Assembly (NCBI GenBank): GCA_030248065.1
Contig: JASAMV010002558.1
Coordinates: 1 to 64,000 of the forward strand
DNA from: Rhynchonema sp. JSB1_4
Taxonomy: Eukaryota; Nematoda; Chromadorea; Monhysterida; Xyalidae
Direction: 5' to 3'
Length of the DNA: 64,000 nucleotides
Shown here: positions 32,840-47,300 of the stretch, piece by piece
How positions within the stretch are numbered: position 1 is the first letter of the stretch
Layout of the letters: each line of letters begins with the position of its first letter
Program-made: the position numbers and the translations under genes
The notes under the pieces: generated by a model
Told to the model about the DNA's origin: nothing
Databases searched by the model: none
The model's input: the letters and a program-made list of their open reading frames with translations, nothing else

Positions 32840-35800
32840 TGCGATTTCAGTGTGGAAATTTTCTTTGGCACCGATCCAGCAAGACGTCAAACTATTTTTG
32901 GCAGAGTGATACAGACGGTGTACTAAAGTGGACACAGCAGCAAGCAGTCGAAAATCACGACGTTCTTCAACAGCACGGCACTTTGTTGGATTAAATGCGC
33001 ATCGAGACAAAGTCGAACCCGAAAATGCATGCATACGGCTGTTTGATCCCACAATTGTCATGAAAATTTCATAAAATTCTCACAGTATAGCTTATCAATA
33101 CAGCAGTCTTGGACCAAAAGAATTCGTGACCTTTGACATGTCAAACATCTGAACTTTCCCAATAAGTATCGGTGTTCCGCCATCTGGAGTTAAGTGCCAA
33201 GCCTAAACTGGGCAGCACATTGCTTGCATCGAACGCTTGTTAGGCTGTACGATCCGATAGAGTAGTACTGTATTTTATATATAAGCATGGCTCGAAGGTA
33301 TTCTTGGGTTCAATGCAGTTCTGCGTATACAGAAACAAGCAGCGGCTGGGAACCCTTCTAAAAGCAGGCCACACATTCAAAAGTCTTGCCCGCAGATTTC
33401 GTAAGTTTCGAACTCGCGCATACGCAAACACGCATTGTTCTGGTTTCGTTCAAATCTCAGTTCAATCGCTTTAGTTGTGTGAATGGAGCGTTTTAGGCAC
33501 ACGTGCCGTATGCAGAAGCAAGTTACTGTCTTTCATGTATCTGAGGCACATGCCTAATTTCGGACCGGCTATCGGAACTTTTGGCATCTATCAAACGGCA
33601 ACATGCTGGTCTACATGCGTTTGTAAACGGAAGGAATGATTGTAGTGGGCTGTTTTGATGCCAAGTTGAGACCAGAATAGAGTGCATCTTTTTTTATTCC
33701 GAAATATAGCCCGACTGTCATGAAGACCCATTCATAATTATTAATCACTGAAACTGATCTATTTTCAAATATATAATATTTGCATAATACTGATTGTGGT
33801 GTTGTGACTTTAGGTCCCGTATTCGAATAGGATACAAATCTGACGCCCGTGAACCACCGCACAAACACAATGTCAAAGTCAAGCAACAGAGGGTTCAAGT
33901 GTTTGGTATCGGGCCTGTGGGCTGCACGCATGCGCGTTGGGGCGCGGCTGTTAAATTAGGACATCAGCTTGGCATCCCCAAACGCGCGACCACAAATTGC
34001 TACAAACCATCAAAAGTCTTGAATCAAAGTATGCTCCCTTACTGTTTGTTTGACTCATTGTGCAGTCACCAAGCCCCATGCTTTTCGTGCCATGGTTCAA
34101 TAGAGTGGATACCTATCACATACGGTATTCCAAACACAGTGTTGCACCCATTTGCCAATAAATTATGCAGCCCACCGTGTTAGGTACAGTATCTCAATGG
34201 TGGCTACTCAATTTAAAATTTTCTCTTCGTTTTCTTTTTCGCCACCCCACTGATGCGTCGTTTTTGACACTTGGCTCATTGCAACGACCGACCGGTCTGA
34301 TTTGTGGCCCATTGCTTTTGACTCACTTTATTTTTGCATCAATATTCACACACACACACGCAAGCAGTCTTTGGTCATATTTTCAATCCAAATTTCACCC
34401 CAGCTTCGCCTCACACGAGCAACCACCAATCCGAGTGAAAGCGCACGCACCCGAAAAACTCGCTTTCTTTCTATTGTTCTTGCGGCGCGCTTTTCGACTT
34501 GCGGCTCTCGGGCGTCTTCAATTGTGGCGCCGAAGGATAGGGTATTGTCATTGCAATTGGCACGCAAACCAATTGGAAATGTAGCTGTTGCTCTTGTAGG
34601 CAGTGGTTTCAGACGAAAATGTAGCTGCAGTAGTTTTTTGCGCATTTATTCAACTTGACGAAAATAAAGTCGAACCCGATTCAGGGAATGACGTCTACTT
34701 CTTTGCGCTTTTGTAGTTCTTTACGCACACTTTCTTTTGATATCAAGCGTTTCAGATCTATGTATGGTAGTTCTTCGTTCGCGCGCACACGCGCTTTTAA
34801 CGACTTGAGTTTGTTCGGTACGATTGGGTTGATGTTTCACATATTCAGTGGTGCACCATTTCATCCATAGCCCATCAAACAAACCCCTGAACCAGCGCCC
34901 AATATGGTTGAACTAAAGGGCCGGGCGTAACACCCCAGAGAGATATCACTTGGCCGCCCCACGAATAAGACATTCGACTCACAAAACAGCAGCGTACGGC
35001 ATTGGACGCTTGCTGACATTTAGCGGCACGACGGTAGATAGAGAGAGAGCGAAGATGCTCCCATGGCCAACCAGCCAGTTTGGGCTGTTGTGTGCGTGTG
35101 TGTTGTTTTGGGGCATCCAGCGCATGCATGGCATGAAAGACACATACTGTACATACATACATACAGTTGTTTGACTTTGTTTCTTCTTACAAGCAGTTTG
35201 TAGCGTCATGTGTCTAACTTGTATCCGCACAGTAGTAGTCATACTCAGTCAGTCAGTCCAGTCAGTTTTGGCACCTTGGCGTGTGGTGTGTACCGTCAAA
35301 TTTCGCACGCGCGCGCGCTCACTGCCGAAAACCGACGTTTTTGTTTACCAACTTGGCACATGCGGCAACATAGCATGTTGTCATTTGAGTGTGAGTTTCA
35401 CGCGCGCCGCACGCTCTGTCGAACATGCATAACGCTTGTACATACATGTGCAATGCACCATAGATGGTAACTTTTTACTGCGCTGCTATGGGGTTCATAA
35501 AGTTTGCCATAGCACCTGTTTGTATATCTGCGTCAATCACATGGCGGAACTTGTGTGTGTGTGTGCGTGTCTGTCGAAAATAGCTCCGACAGGCTTCGCT
35601 GCTCAAAGTACCTAGCACCTGATCAAGTACTATTACATCAGATTATGTCACAAACAATAGTGTTACACGGATACCACTTGTTTACCATGGTTGTAATTGA
35701 TGTCAAGTGTCAAGCGCCAAGCAAACAATGCAGAAGTCCCAGAATCCTACACCTGGGTGTAATATGGTATCCCAGTTTTCGGCCAGGTGCGTCAAAATGT

Positions 35801-38315
35801 GTCGTTATGAATTAGTCACATGTGTTGTTTACAAAGCCCAGAAGCTGCTGGCTTGGTACTACAAAGCCAAATAGTAGTAATCAACAACCTGGACTTGCCT
35901 AACACATCCTCCCCATGCCACCAGAAACCGGATAGCATCCTGTCGTATATGTACGTGTGCATGCGCTGCCGATAGATACCAGAAACCCATCAAAGGGACC
36001 TTCCCGAAATTTTTGATCTCTTGCTGCAACATTAGGTGCCCATACAAATTGAATTGAAAACGCATTTATCTAATGAGATGTAATGCACTGGTACTGTAAG
36101 GTAAAATATGCGAGATGTCCGATTTATGGTTCAGGCCATGTTTATGCGTATGCGGTTCCCTAAAATGCTGCTTATTGCAGTAAAATTCACGCAGTGACTC
36201 CTATACTTTCATTCACGTGCCAGTAACTTATGCGCGCATAAACGCCTAATGTTGCGCGTGTGTGAGCGCTTGTTTTGAATAGGGGTTGGTCTGGTCTCAG
36301 CTCAAGCAGCCACTTTGTAGGAACGAGACCTACTTGCCACGGCAAGGTATACCCACAGTTGCCGCTTGACTGTTACCTGCACGTTCGGAGACCATTTTGT
36401 AAAATGTCATGCCCGTGCACGTGCAGTAACTAACGTAATCTCCATATCATACTGTAAGCCCTCTTCTCAAACGCGCTGCATTTGTAATGTTCAATGTCCA
36501 AGCTGGTGGAGCGGCTCCGACTTCCTGGGAGTTCCAACGGAGTAAATATACGTGCGACGCGAGAAAACACGTTATTCATAATAATAGAGCCCACTGGCTT
36601 GCTAATCTGGCAGCCATATGTATTGGTGTGCTTGAGCCATTGGCTTATGCAAAACCTGCTTATCACTCTTGCTTGATGTGACGTGATTTTGCGGTAAAAA
36701 TAGCTCAAGTGCCCAGGCTTGGGTCCTTTGTTTTGTTTGCAACACCAAAATGTTACAATGTACATATATGTACCGCTCATCAAAGCTGGTACTTTCAATG
36801 CGACATCTAACTCCCTAACATGCTAATGCAATAGGTTAAAGCAAGCGGGCCCAATTGCATCATTGAAGCCATCATTCCACCGTTCTCAATATGCATGGAG
36901 TCCATAGATGTACTATGTATGAGACATACATACAGTAGGTATGGGCGTGCGTCTGTGCCAGCCGGCAAATATTCCAACTATGGTACAGAGTACAGAGTGG
37001 AGGAACTGTCATGTAGGTACAATGTATACATTAATAAAAAACTACAGTATGCATTGATGTTTTTTAACTGACTGATTCCTATCCGATCATGCCAGAAACT
37101 CACGTGCCATTTATCATGCCAGCGCATCAAATAAGTGCCATGTGCATGTCTGTTTTTCACTCATCAAAGCTCGATGTCACTGTCAGTAAGCAGCAAACTC
37201 ATATATAAACTCCGTACACCTCGCTCCCATTGTATAATGAGTAGTCGCGATCGCGAACACATGCATGTTTGTGGGAATATTCGATGTTTTTGTGCTTTTT
37301 TGTATGAAACATCAGAAATGAGTTTTGTTTACCGTTTCTTTTCTAAACTTAGACAAATTTGCGTTTTTCGTTTGTTCGTCTAGAAACAACGTTGTCTCTC
37401 TGACGCATTCAGATAAGAGAGCATTCATTCAAATCATTTGAATCACACAACAAATAAATCTTATGTCGAAGATTACGCAAGCGCCGCTGCTGCAAAGTTT
37501 TCAAATTGTATATTTATCAGTTTTGTGGACAGACTCCAAAGTTTTGTTTGCACTTGAGCGGAGATGTTTATCTCGCGAACCACAAATGTTTTGCTTCTAT
37601 ATTGTGGTTTACGCGTATCAAGTCCCGAAAGCACGCCATGCTCACGTTGCATTTTACGCAGTCCCTCCTTTGACCATAAATAAAGAACAACATTACGAGC
37701 TCGTTATTTATTGCCGATGGTCAGTATTTCCGATGCGGTGCAGCTTCACCTGAAATGCATTTTACCGCGATGTTTAAAATGTTCCGGCGTTTTTGTGTGA
37801 TGCGTGTTCAGGAAATTATTCCAAACCTGCTGCTGTTCCTTTGTGACTAAACTGATAACAGTTTGATTTTGTTGATAAAACGTTGAACCGCGTCTTAACC
37901 TAGCGCAGAACTTCGCTCGCTCGTGATAAAAAAAACCTTGGCAAAATATTTTTCAGCAATAAATTTACTGTCACCTCATCAATAGCAGCAATACTAACGA
38001 AAACGATGTAACGCCATAACTGCCTTATTATACTAACCAACCTTTCAACATGTGCCAAAATTTCTCCCGACTTCAAAAATGAAAAACTTGGGAAGAACTG
38101 AAAATTAGCTACCGGAAATTCCTCGATTACAACGCTGGTCACAATAACGCACTGTCGTGGGCACAAGCAGTGTGTAAGTGCGAGCCGTAGCGACACAAAA
38201 CAAAGGGAAGTTGAATGTTTTCAGCATTTTGTGTCACCCTGCACCCTGACACAGCAAGGCGGATGGCCAGCGATAGAGCAGCCAAGGCGGTCGGACCACT
38301 AGGCGCAGCAGCAGT
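32840..38315. other. Intergenic DNA upstream of LAR
   Basis: No gene supported. Frames of 100-140 codons at 33.8-34.7 kb show no domain and overlap other frames. Short ACAT microsatellite near 35150-35165 and CGCG-rich tract near 35310. The last few hundred bases presumably hold the LAR promoter and 5' UTR, but I cannot place a start site. Confidence 0.45.
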
Positions 38316-38385
38316 ATGACAAGCAGATTATACACTGCAATCGGACTGCTTGCCACTCTAGCCGTCTCGGTGACCCTAGCCGCAG
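38316..38385 (+). CDS. ptp-3: LAR exon 1: start and signal peptide (long isoform)
   Basis: ATG then SRLYTAIGLLATLAVSVTLA, a standard signal peptide of 23 residues, ending at GCAG|GTATGC in phase 1. It joins exon 2 (acceptor TTTGCAG) to give AADGAKLVV, a plausible signal-peptidase site. The exon is only 70 nt and does not appear as a long ORF. Confidence 0.88.
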
Positions 38386-41300
38386 GTATGCACATGGCAT
38401 CGGGGCTGTTGTTTTTTCGATTTGATTTTCAGACTTTCCGACATGATTGATCTATGGGTTCAAATGTGATGTTTCATTGTCTGTTGGTCACTGACAATCC
38501 AGCGTCGTGTTTTCAGCCCGCTCGCAGGGCTATGTCCATGTGTTGTCGTGTAAGTTTGGGAACGTTGTCCACACGGTGGTTGTTTCGGTCCGACATATAG
38601 CATCAAAAATTATTTTCTGATAGCGTGGCACTATTGTGCATTACCCAGAAATCATTCTGTTCCAAGCTCAAAGGCTGAAATTGAAAAAAAACGGTTAAAA
38701 AGTTGGAAGGACCCGACAGAGCGATAAAATTTGAGACCGCCCTACAGGTTCTCAAGTGGCAATTTGGTGTGTCGGTACACGGCATAATCGGCATCAGACA
38801 CCCAAACTAATAGAATTGTTTACAGCAATAATTTCCCATCACCAAAGTTTAATAATTTTTTAACCAGCCCAAGAACTTCAGCTTCACCTCAAAACACGTT
38901 TACCATTTCGCTTGACTATACCAGTATGGTATACTATGGTATGTTTGCAGACGGTGCCAAATTGGTGGTGTGGCCAACGGACACAACGGTCGAGGTTGGC
39001 AAGCCTGCGTCGTTTTTCTGTCGCGCCGATGGCAATCCTCTGCCCACAATCAAATGGCTCATTAATGGCCGCAGGCCAATGGATGCAAGGTAGATGAGTG
39101 TATAGGGTGGTCCAGAAGTGCATAGAGTGCTACAAAAGTAGCTTGCCACAATGTGCAATACTGCTGGGAAGTAGAGTACGAACAAAATTGGGAACATAAA
39201 CGATATATTTTTGCAAGCACTCAATTTTTCCTCTTTACAGTATATTGGAACTCTGCAGCGAAACCGACAGTACACTATTGACAAAAATTTTGTGCTCAAT
39301 ATATGCGGCATTTATGCGCTTGTTCTTACTTTCGTCGTTGTGCTGTATTAAACACCTATGTATTCTGTAATTCATATCATTGAATTCCCAATGACGCATA
39401 CCAACGGAAAAAGCTCGGTATCCATATAATCTGACAATAAAAAGCGCATGTATATTTCCATTCCCAGATTCGTCGAGTACCCGTCACATCGTCGTCAGCT
39501 GGGCGGACTGGGTTCGTTACGTATCGAGCCAGTGTCGACCTCTGACAACAACTCGGTCATTTCGTGCACTGCCGACAACGCCAATGGAAAACCGGCCAGT
39601 CAAGCTGCCAAGCTGATTGTCCATGCAGAAGGTAGCGAACTGATCTTTGGCCCCACAGCCAACTCAGTTATTCCTTGTGTCGAACTTTGTGCCTATTGCT
39701 TTTCCGACATGGAAAAAATGACCAGATACTTTTTGCCCTGAGATAATCCTATGCTTAGTTTTAATCTCCGGTTTTCTACCGTTGCATTCGACCTATACTG
39801 TGTGAGCCTTCAAGGCAACCCATCTTAATCTTAATCTGGTGAAGTGTCAGACAAACGTAATTTTCAGCCCGAACCAAACTCAAAAATTATTTTAGCAAAT
39901 GTTCGCCAATTGCAGACCATCTCCCATCGGGGTTCCCCGTCATCGAGGCTCATCCCCGTCTACGCTCAGTTGAGCGTGGTCGCCCCGCGAGTGTACAATG
40001 TACGGCCAGGGGTGACCCGTCACCAAATGTGGTCTGGCTGCGTGACCATCTGCCAATTAATGTTGCTGCCAACCCACGATACTCAATAGCCACTCTAGGT
40101 AACCCAGGTGAGTGTACGGTCAACTGCTGTGGGTGAAACATCAGCTAACCAGCCGGTCAGGTAGACTGACAGGCCGCAAACACCATATCATCAACACAAG
40201 CGAATCGGGTAAGGTTAATCGCACGAATTTCTGTGCATACAAACTGACATGGTAATGCTTCGTATGTATGTCTTGAGTGTCGTATAAACATAATACAAGA
40301 TCAGAAATACAACTGGAGTATAGGGTGGCCGGAAAATGCCTTCCCAAGCTCGTCCCAAAGCTATAATATGTAATGGAAAGGCATTTTGCGGTTTTCAGTC
40401 TGCTACCCTCGCTTACAAGCGGTAGGCTCGTGGCTCATGACAATCGTACTTTATTTAAGCTGAGGCTTGTATTCTTTGATTTGTGAATGCGCTGTTTCCT
40501 AATATCAGACCCTTCATTCGCATTATTGTTCCGAAATTGCTGATGAATCAATATTATTTCATTTTTCGGGAACTGCCTCATTCTGTTGCTGTATCCTCAG
40601 AAACGTTTAATGTTGTGCTGCTCTCATGCCTACCTTACGTACCAAATGTCCTCCGGTTGTTGTGCCTCTATAACACTCTTTTTTGCTTTAGGACTTGCCG
40701 CAATATTTTGTTAACGCTGCAGCTTGCTAAAACTATAAACGCATCATATCACATCATCCTTGTGTGCATTAAACGTTGTCCTTTGTCGTGCGTGATTGAT
40801 ATTGCGGGATAACATCTTTGGTTTCCAGCAATCCGTATTTGGCATATCTTTCGTTTCCAGCGCTTAATTAATTGATAAGCAACCGTGTCCACCGTGAAAC
40901 CCTTTGCTTCAATCACTTTATTAACCGATTATTTAATGCAAACCCCCGTGTTTCTTATGTTGAGCGTTGTATGATTTCAATTTCAATTCGCAGCCGATTA
41001 CCAGGACCCCACCGTGTATGGGGCCTACGGACAATACGCCATATCGGTGGTGGGTAAGTGACAGAACGTCCCACTAGAACTGAAATGTGACGGAGCATCC
41101 CAGCAAGTATGACACCAGCGTTTGAGCCTGTGAAACATTTCCTGCCATACTGACTTGAAGCTAAGCTTTCGATCAGTTCTTATGATCCACCCTGTACACA
41201 CCCAAACACGACTGCAGTGCGCGCCCCGGAAAGAAACCCATCGAAGCATGGCTTGATTAATTTTTTGTGCACTTGCAGTTTTTTGCATGTGTTTGCTTGA

Positions 41301-44300
41301 TTAATGTTGAATTTAGTTCTAATTTGTGGTACAGTACCTTGCGAAAGTCTTTTGCAGCCGCAGCACACCCACCCGCCCACACACCCACGCAGTTGACCGT
41401 GCACTCCATCACCGCACCACTGCGCTGTCGCACTTTTGTTTGTTTTCAAATCACGATTTTTAAGTTCAAGTACACCATTTCCAGTCCGCAGTCCTCATTA
41501 TACAGTACTATCGGTGATTACCTTGACCTGTACACACATCGCCTGTTTCGCACAAAATTTCAGTACTTCTATATCCTTTCTCTTTCTCCGTCAAGAAGTC
41601 GAGTGTAGTTTGGTCCAAAGTCAAGTGCTTTTTTGTACAAATACTGGAATGAAACATTAGATTATTCAGTGCAAATGGGCTTCATCTCAGCAGAAGATTG
41701 CATACCGATCGTGTTCAGAGGCTGAAATTGATCAAGATTGCTCCACTGTCTGTAAATGAATCTTCACAAAATGTACGGTGCTGATTCGAACCTAATGTTT
41801 CAGGCTCTCTCATCATTCAAAACAGCTCCGAGATTGACCAGGGCGAATATGAGTGTATTGCCAAAAACAGACATGGTGCTGCTCACTCGAAAAGTGCTCA
41901 TCTTTATGTTAAAGGTATCGCATTATTTTTGGACATAATGTACAGAGACATTTTTTTTTGAAATGCGCACAACACTTCGTGTTTTCCGAATTTTTTCATC
42001 ACCTCGAGAAATAGTATTGCAAAACATTTCAGTCCGCCGTGTGCCACCCTACTTCACGATTCCGCCCAAAGACGACTACAAGGTCGGGCCGGGCGGTGCT
42101 GTTAACCTATCGTGCACAGCGATGGGCTACCCAATGCCGCGCGTCATTTGGCATCGAACGGGCGACAGAGTGTCCGACGAACAACGCGAGACGGCACCGA
42201 TTGGCCGCAATGTGCTCATGTTGACCGACGTGCACAAAACGGAGAAATACGTCTGTGTTGCCGTATCGATGTTGGGCAACATTGAGAAGACCACCACTGT
42301 GCATGTCAAAGGTGAGCCCTACGAGGATATTTGGGGACGGCGCTTTGGTGCCAACAAGCCACAGGGTATGTACTCGTGATGTAAGCATAAAAAGTTAAGC
42401 GTCCATACGTCCATACCATACCCATCTAATCCTAATCAGAGAAGCTTTTCATCTTGTTCGATTCTGTCGCTCGAAAAAGCGAAGCAGAAACGGACGGGTT
42501 TTGTGACAATTTCGATCATGTCAAATCCTTTTTGACTGATCGACTTAAAACGGATGTTTTTGTATCACTGAGCTATAGCAGTAGCGGAAATCAAGACAAA
42601 ATGTGATCCCTAAGAAGCACGACAATTTACTGCTTAGCTACTTCATAACTGAAAAACTGTAGTTTTCCATGACAATTGGCATGACACATAATTTTTTAAT
42701 ATTTCCGCAATCGAATGTAATCCCTCTTTCCCCTATTTGTTCCAATCCCATCTGTCTGACTGTTGTGTCTCTCCATCGTTTCACAATTTTATCCCCTCTT
42801 CGAAACCCACCCTAACCCTTCACTTCACCTCAACTCTCTAGACGGTTGGGAGTACCCCGATTATCCCGAATACGTTTACGTGTACACAAGATTCGACGGT
42901 ATGTTTTCACGTGCTCAGGGTTATTTCTTTGCAGAATATTTTGAGCCGTTGTACCTTCTTCCACAACACCAAGATTTCAGAGTGGTCTGAAAGTGTTTGT
43001 TCTCTATGAAGCAAAAAGTACTCACCCCTTACACTTGGATTTCTAGCTTAGAAAAGCACAACAATTTTTTTCAGTTCTTGATGTGATTCAAAATGCACAA
43101 TCGCAATTTTCAGCAGCAGTTTCTGCTCACCCAACTCTCCCATCTATCAGCTTTGTGTTCTGTGTGCCATTTGTGTGTGTCACTCTTTTCAGCCAAAATG
43201 ATTCACGCAATTTCGGTTTTTGACGCCAGAAAACGTTTTGAAAGACATGAGTGTGAACTATGCAGCACCAGAATATGCAACTTTTGTAAGATAATCGATA
43301 TTTGTGGAAGTACCGTCTCCTTTTCTAAATCAGGCAACACTGTCAATATTTCAGATCTACCTCTGCCGCCGACTTCACTTCAAGAAATCGTCAAAGAGCC
43401 AAGATCGGTTAAAATTAGATGGCGACCCGTCGCGCCGATGGGGAACGATGATCACATAGTTGGGTACACCGTGCAATATAGACCCAAGTCAGTTGAGCCT
43501 TTTTTATGTAGTTGGGTACGCAATGGAATATAGACCAAAGTCAGTTGGTCCTTTCTTATGCTGGTTGGTACGCTATGGAAAAGTAGACTCAGATTAGTGT
43601 GTATTTTTCATGTGGTTGGACACACTGTGCAAAATAGATCCAAGTCAACCGGTTCTCTTTTTCATAATTTTGTTATTAAGATTTGGTGACATTGTATGTT
43701 AATTAGCATTTCTAACTCAAATTGCAAAACTTTAGACCAATGGAGCCCATAGTAAGCGGGTGAGTCTTGATGTGCAATATATGCGTCAGATTTTGTTCGT
43801 AACCTTGTTGTGGTGATCGTTAAGTTTTCATGGTGTTGGTGAAAATATTGTTAATGCTTCGACAAAAACTGAATATGAAAAGAAATAATAGGGCCACACC
43901 ACACAGGTACAAAGACACCGAGTACACTTCAATCGATGTGGATGCGGACAAATACGAACTTAAAGTCGACGACCTCGAGCCGTTTCGACTGTACGAGTTC
44001 AGGGTGGCCGCTAAGAACACGGTCGGACTCGGACCACCGTCGTTGCCGGTTGATGTGCAAACAATGGAAGACGGTGTGTTATGGTAGCTTGGTTGGGTTA
44101 CGGTATTGTGGCCTTGGATTACACTGTTGAGAGTGTGGGCTACAGCTTGGTGTGGGTGGTGGTAATGGCAATGGGTGCAAGTGCAAGTTACGGTGTTTGA
44201 TATGGGTTGCAGTATGGATGTGGGTTGCGGTAATGAAATCAGGGTATAGTAGTTGGTGCTGGGGTTACTTTAACTTGTAAGGAGTACTGTGATGGAAATC

Positions 44301-47300
44301 ATGAGTTGGACGCTAGTGGGAGCAGTTTTACTGTATGGGCACTGTAATGCAATCAATTTCATTGTTTTAGTGCCGGAGGGCAAGCCGACCGACGTCCAAG
44401 CACGACCACTTCGCAACAGCGCTGTGCTGGTGCAATGGAAACCACCGGAAAAATCTAACGGCAAGATCACTGTGAGTTGGTCTTCGAAATCCGTTATGAG
44501 TCGGATCAGAAAACTTACTTTCTGACATTCTATTTCAGTCGTACACGATATACTACACTGACGACCCTTCCCCTCGTCCCTTCAACACTTGGCACCAACG
44601 CAAGTACGCAGCCAACGGACAAACAGCGCAGCTGACCAGTCTATCGGCCGACAGCACCTATCAAATCAGGGTCCAGGCGCACAACAGTGTTGGCGGGGGA
44701 CCATTGTCGGATGTGGTCTATGTGATCACCAAACCCGGAAGTGCGTTTCAGTTTGTGATGTTTCACGCGCTTACTATAGCACTCGATGTGTGCTACTAAC
44801 CACAGCATTGTATATACACACAAACATTAACAACCACTCTAATGTTATTATCTCAGTTGAGCAAACGGGTAAGTGCCAGTGGTCATACGTATCCACCGAT
44901 CCATCTATGTAATCCAGCACAGGGTGGCCGTAATATTCCTTTCAATTTAGAATGTGGTCACTCGTTAGATTATACTGTACATACATATTTAAAAGGGTTT
45001 TCTTTACGGCCCACACTTTGCGCGCACGATTTATCTGCATGTGAGAGTCACGCCCAGGAGACGACTCTCCAATGGCACGGATGGCACAGATCAGCTAAAT
45101 GTCCTTGTGTCTATCTGGAACTTCTTGCCGGGTTTTGGAGCATCTTTTGAAAGCACCATGTGACAGACTAAGCCATCGCACCAACACACACGCACAGAAC
45201 GAAATTGGGTATGGAACTCTGAGCGAGGTATACATACATACATACATACCTATATATACATACATGCCACTTGTTGCAAGTGCAAACTCAATTCGTTTTC
45301 CACAGGGTGGCCCTGAAGTGTCTTCTATCACGCTTTATTTTACATGTTAAGCCATAGCCAACATGGAAAACGCATTTTCGGGCCACACTGTAAGGCCAGT
45401 AGCACGCAGTCACTGGAAGTCTCTCTTTCAAAAGCCGATCGGCCACTTTGCTGCATCCTAATTTGGACTTGAGCCCAAAATACGCGAACTCTCTCTTTCA
45501 AAGCTGATATTGTGTACTATTCGGTCGTGTTCCCGTACATTTACATGTACTTTAGTACCTATGTATGTAGTGCTATTAAACCAATGTGCTCTCTTATACT
45601 CCGGTGTCACTCGGTGTCGTTTTAACGCAGACCCCAGATTAGAAAGCACCCTGAAATCCATATTCAAAACACCATCAATAATGAATTGTCAAAAATTTGC
45701 TGGAAATTGACCCAAAAATGTACACTGATGAATCCGACTGTCGGCGCGAGTCGTGGGGCACAAATTTATTGTACTGTATTTGGAATATTGCACAAAACAG
45801 TCGCACCACAACGACCAACCGACCACCGTTTATCCGTGCGTAAGCACTGGGTGGTTAATAAGTGCCTTTTCGCAGAGCCCACCTTTTGCATTGATTAGTA
45901 GCATCTCTGTCACAAAGGCACTCTTTGACCACATTGCATATGACTGCTTTTGTGATCGACCAGGGGTTTTATCACTTTCAATTTTTCATCAGTTGTTTTG
46001 TTTGAATGCGGGTATTATTCTCCACGAAATGTTATTTGCAAAGCACCAAAGCATCAATGAAGACGTTATTCAAAGTTGCAAGCTTTTCCAGTTCCCGGCC
46101 AGCCAATGAACGTCGAGGCCGTGGCTGTGAGCTCAAGCGAGATCCTGCTGTCTTGGAAGAAACCACTATCAGCGACGGCCGTCACGGACTACGTCATACA
46201 TTACAACAGGCCGGTACAGGGTGGCTAGTAATTAGTAGCGGCATCAACCTTCGAAATTTGAATTTGTCCTCGAAATTTTTGATCATGATTTTTTATTTTG
46301 ATCTGCGGGATCATGCCACTATAAAAATGATGGACTGTCAATGTGACCATTGCTCATCTTTAGCACGGACACATCCATTGACGAGATCATCACTGATGGA
46401 CCGAGCAAACTACGCTATCTGGTGTCGAACCTCAAACCGAACACTGCCTATTCGTTCAAAATTGCCGCGCGATCAATCAGGGGTCAGGGAGCGTTCAGCT
46501 CGATCGCATATCAGAAAACGATGCCGTCAGGTTGGTGGATGACTGCATTGTCCAAAGGGCATGGAAAATAAATTTAATAAATGGAGCGGTTTGTTAATGG
46601 TGAAGTATCTTTTGGACCACCGAGTGTGTCCTGCAAGTAAATTACACGAAGGCAGACATTTTGAACAAGGACTGCTCTCTCATTTGCCGTACAGTGCTGT
46701 GTTGTGTTGCTGTTGTGGTCACCATTTCGATGTCGTTGTGGTTGTCGAGTGATGTTTCATGTGGTGGAATTAAGAAACAATACAGTATGTTTTGCAACTG
46801 CGATACACGAAATTCAATTATACAGTGGACCGTAAAAGTGTACCGACTTTTAAACACACTTGATGTCGTGAGTCTTCGGTTTTTAATGGCTATTCTGTGC
46901 CCTCTATATGTGTGGCTTTTAGCAAACACCACCCACTCCGCAGCAGTTATTCCAAAGGTACCCAAAAGTGGGAGATTCTTTCGAGCCGCCTTATAGTGCA
47001 TTTTAGTGCCATCCACCTCGCCGGTGGTCACACGCGTTGTGGCAGTAGGCGACCAAACTCTTCTGATCGAATGGCAACCACCTCCGATTGAGACCCTAAA
47101 CGGCCGATTGCGCTCTTACGTAATTAGATACCGGGCCGTAATTGATTCTTCTGAAGATGGGGGCGATTCTGTGACTTCAACTTCTACTCAATCGAGTTAC
47201 ACGCTGATCGAGGATTTCAACGAATTCGTTGATTATGACGGACCAAAAAGTCGGGGTGGACACCTGACCCGACCCGAAACGGCGACTTCGGCCGAAATTC

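Noticed and set aside
33794..34658. Cluster of 118-139-codon open frames
   Set aside because: They overlap each other on both strands, have no domain, and no exon-like borders.
46006..46542. 178-codon plus-strand open frame
   Set aside because: It runs through the two FN3-3 exons and their intron in the wrong frame; the exon frames give the conserved FN3 sequence.
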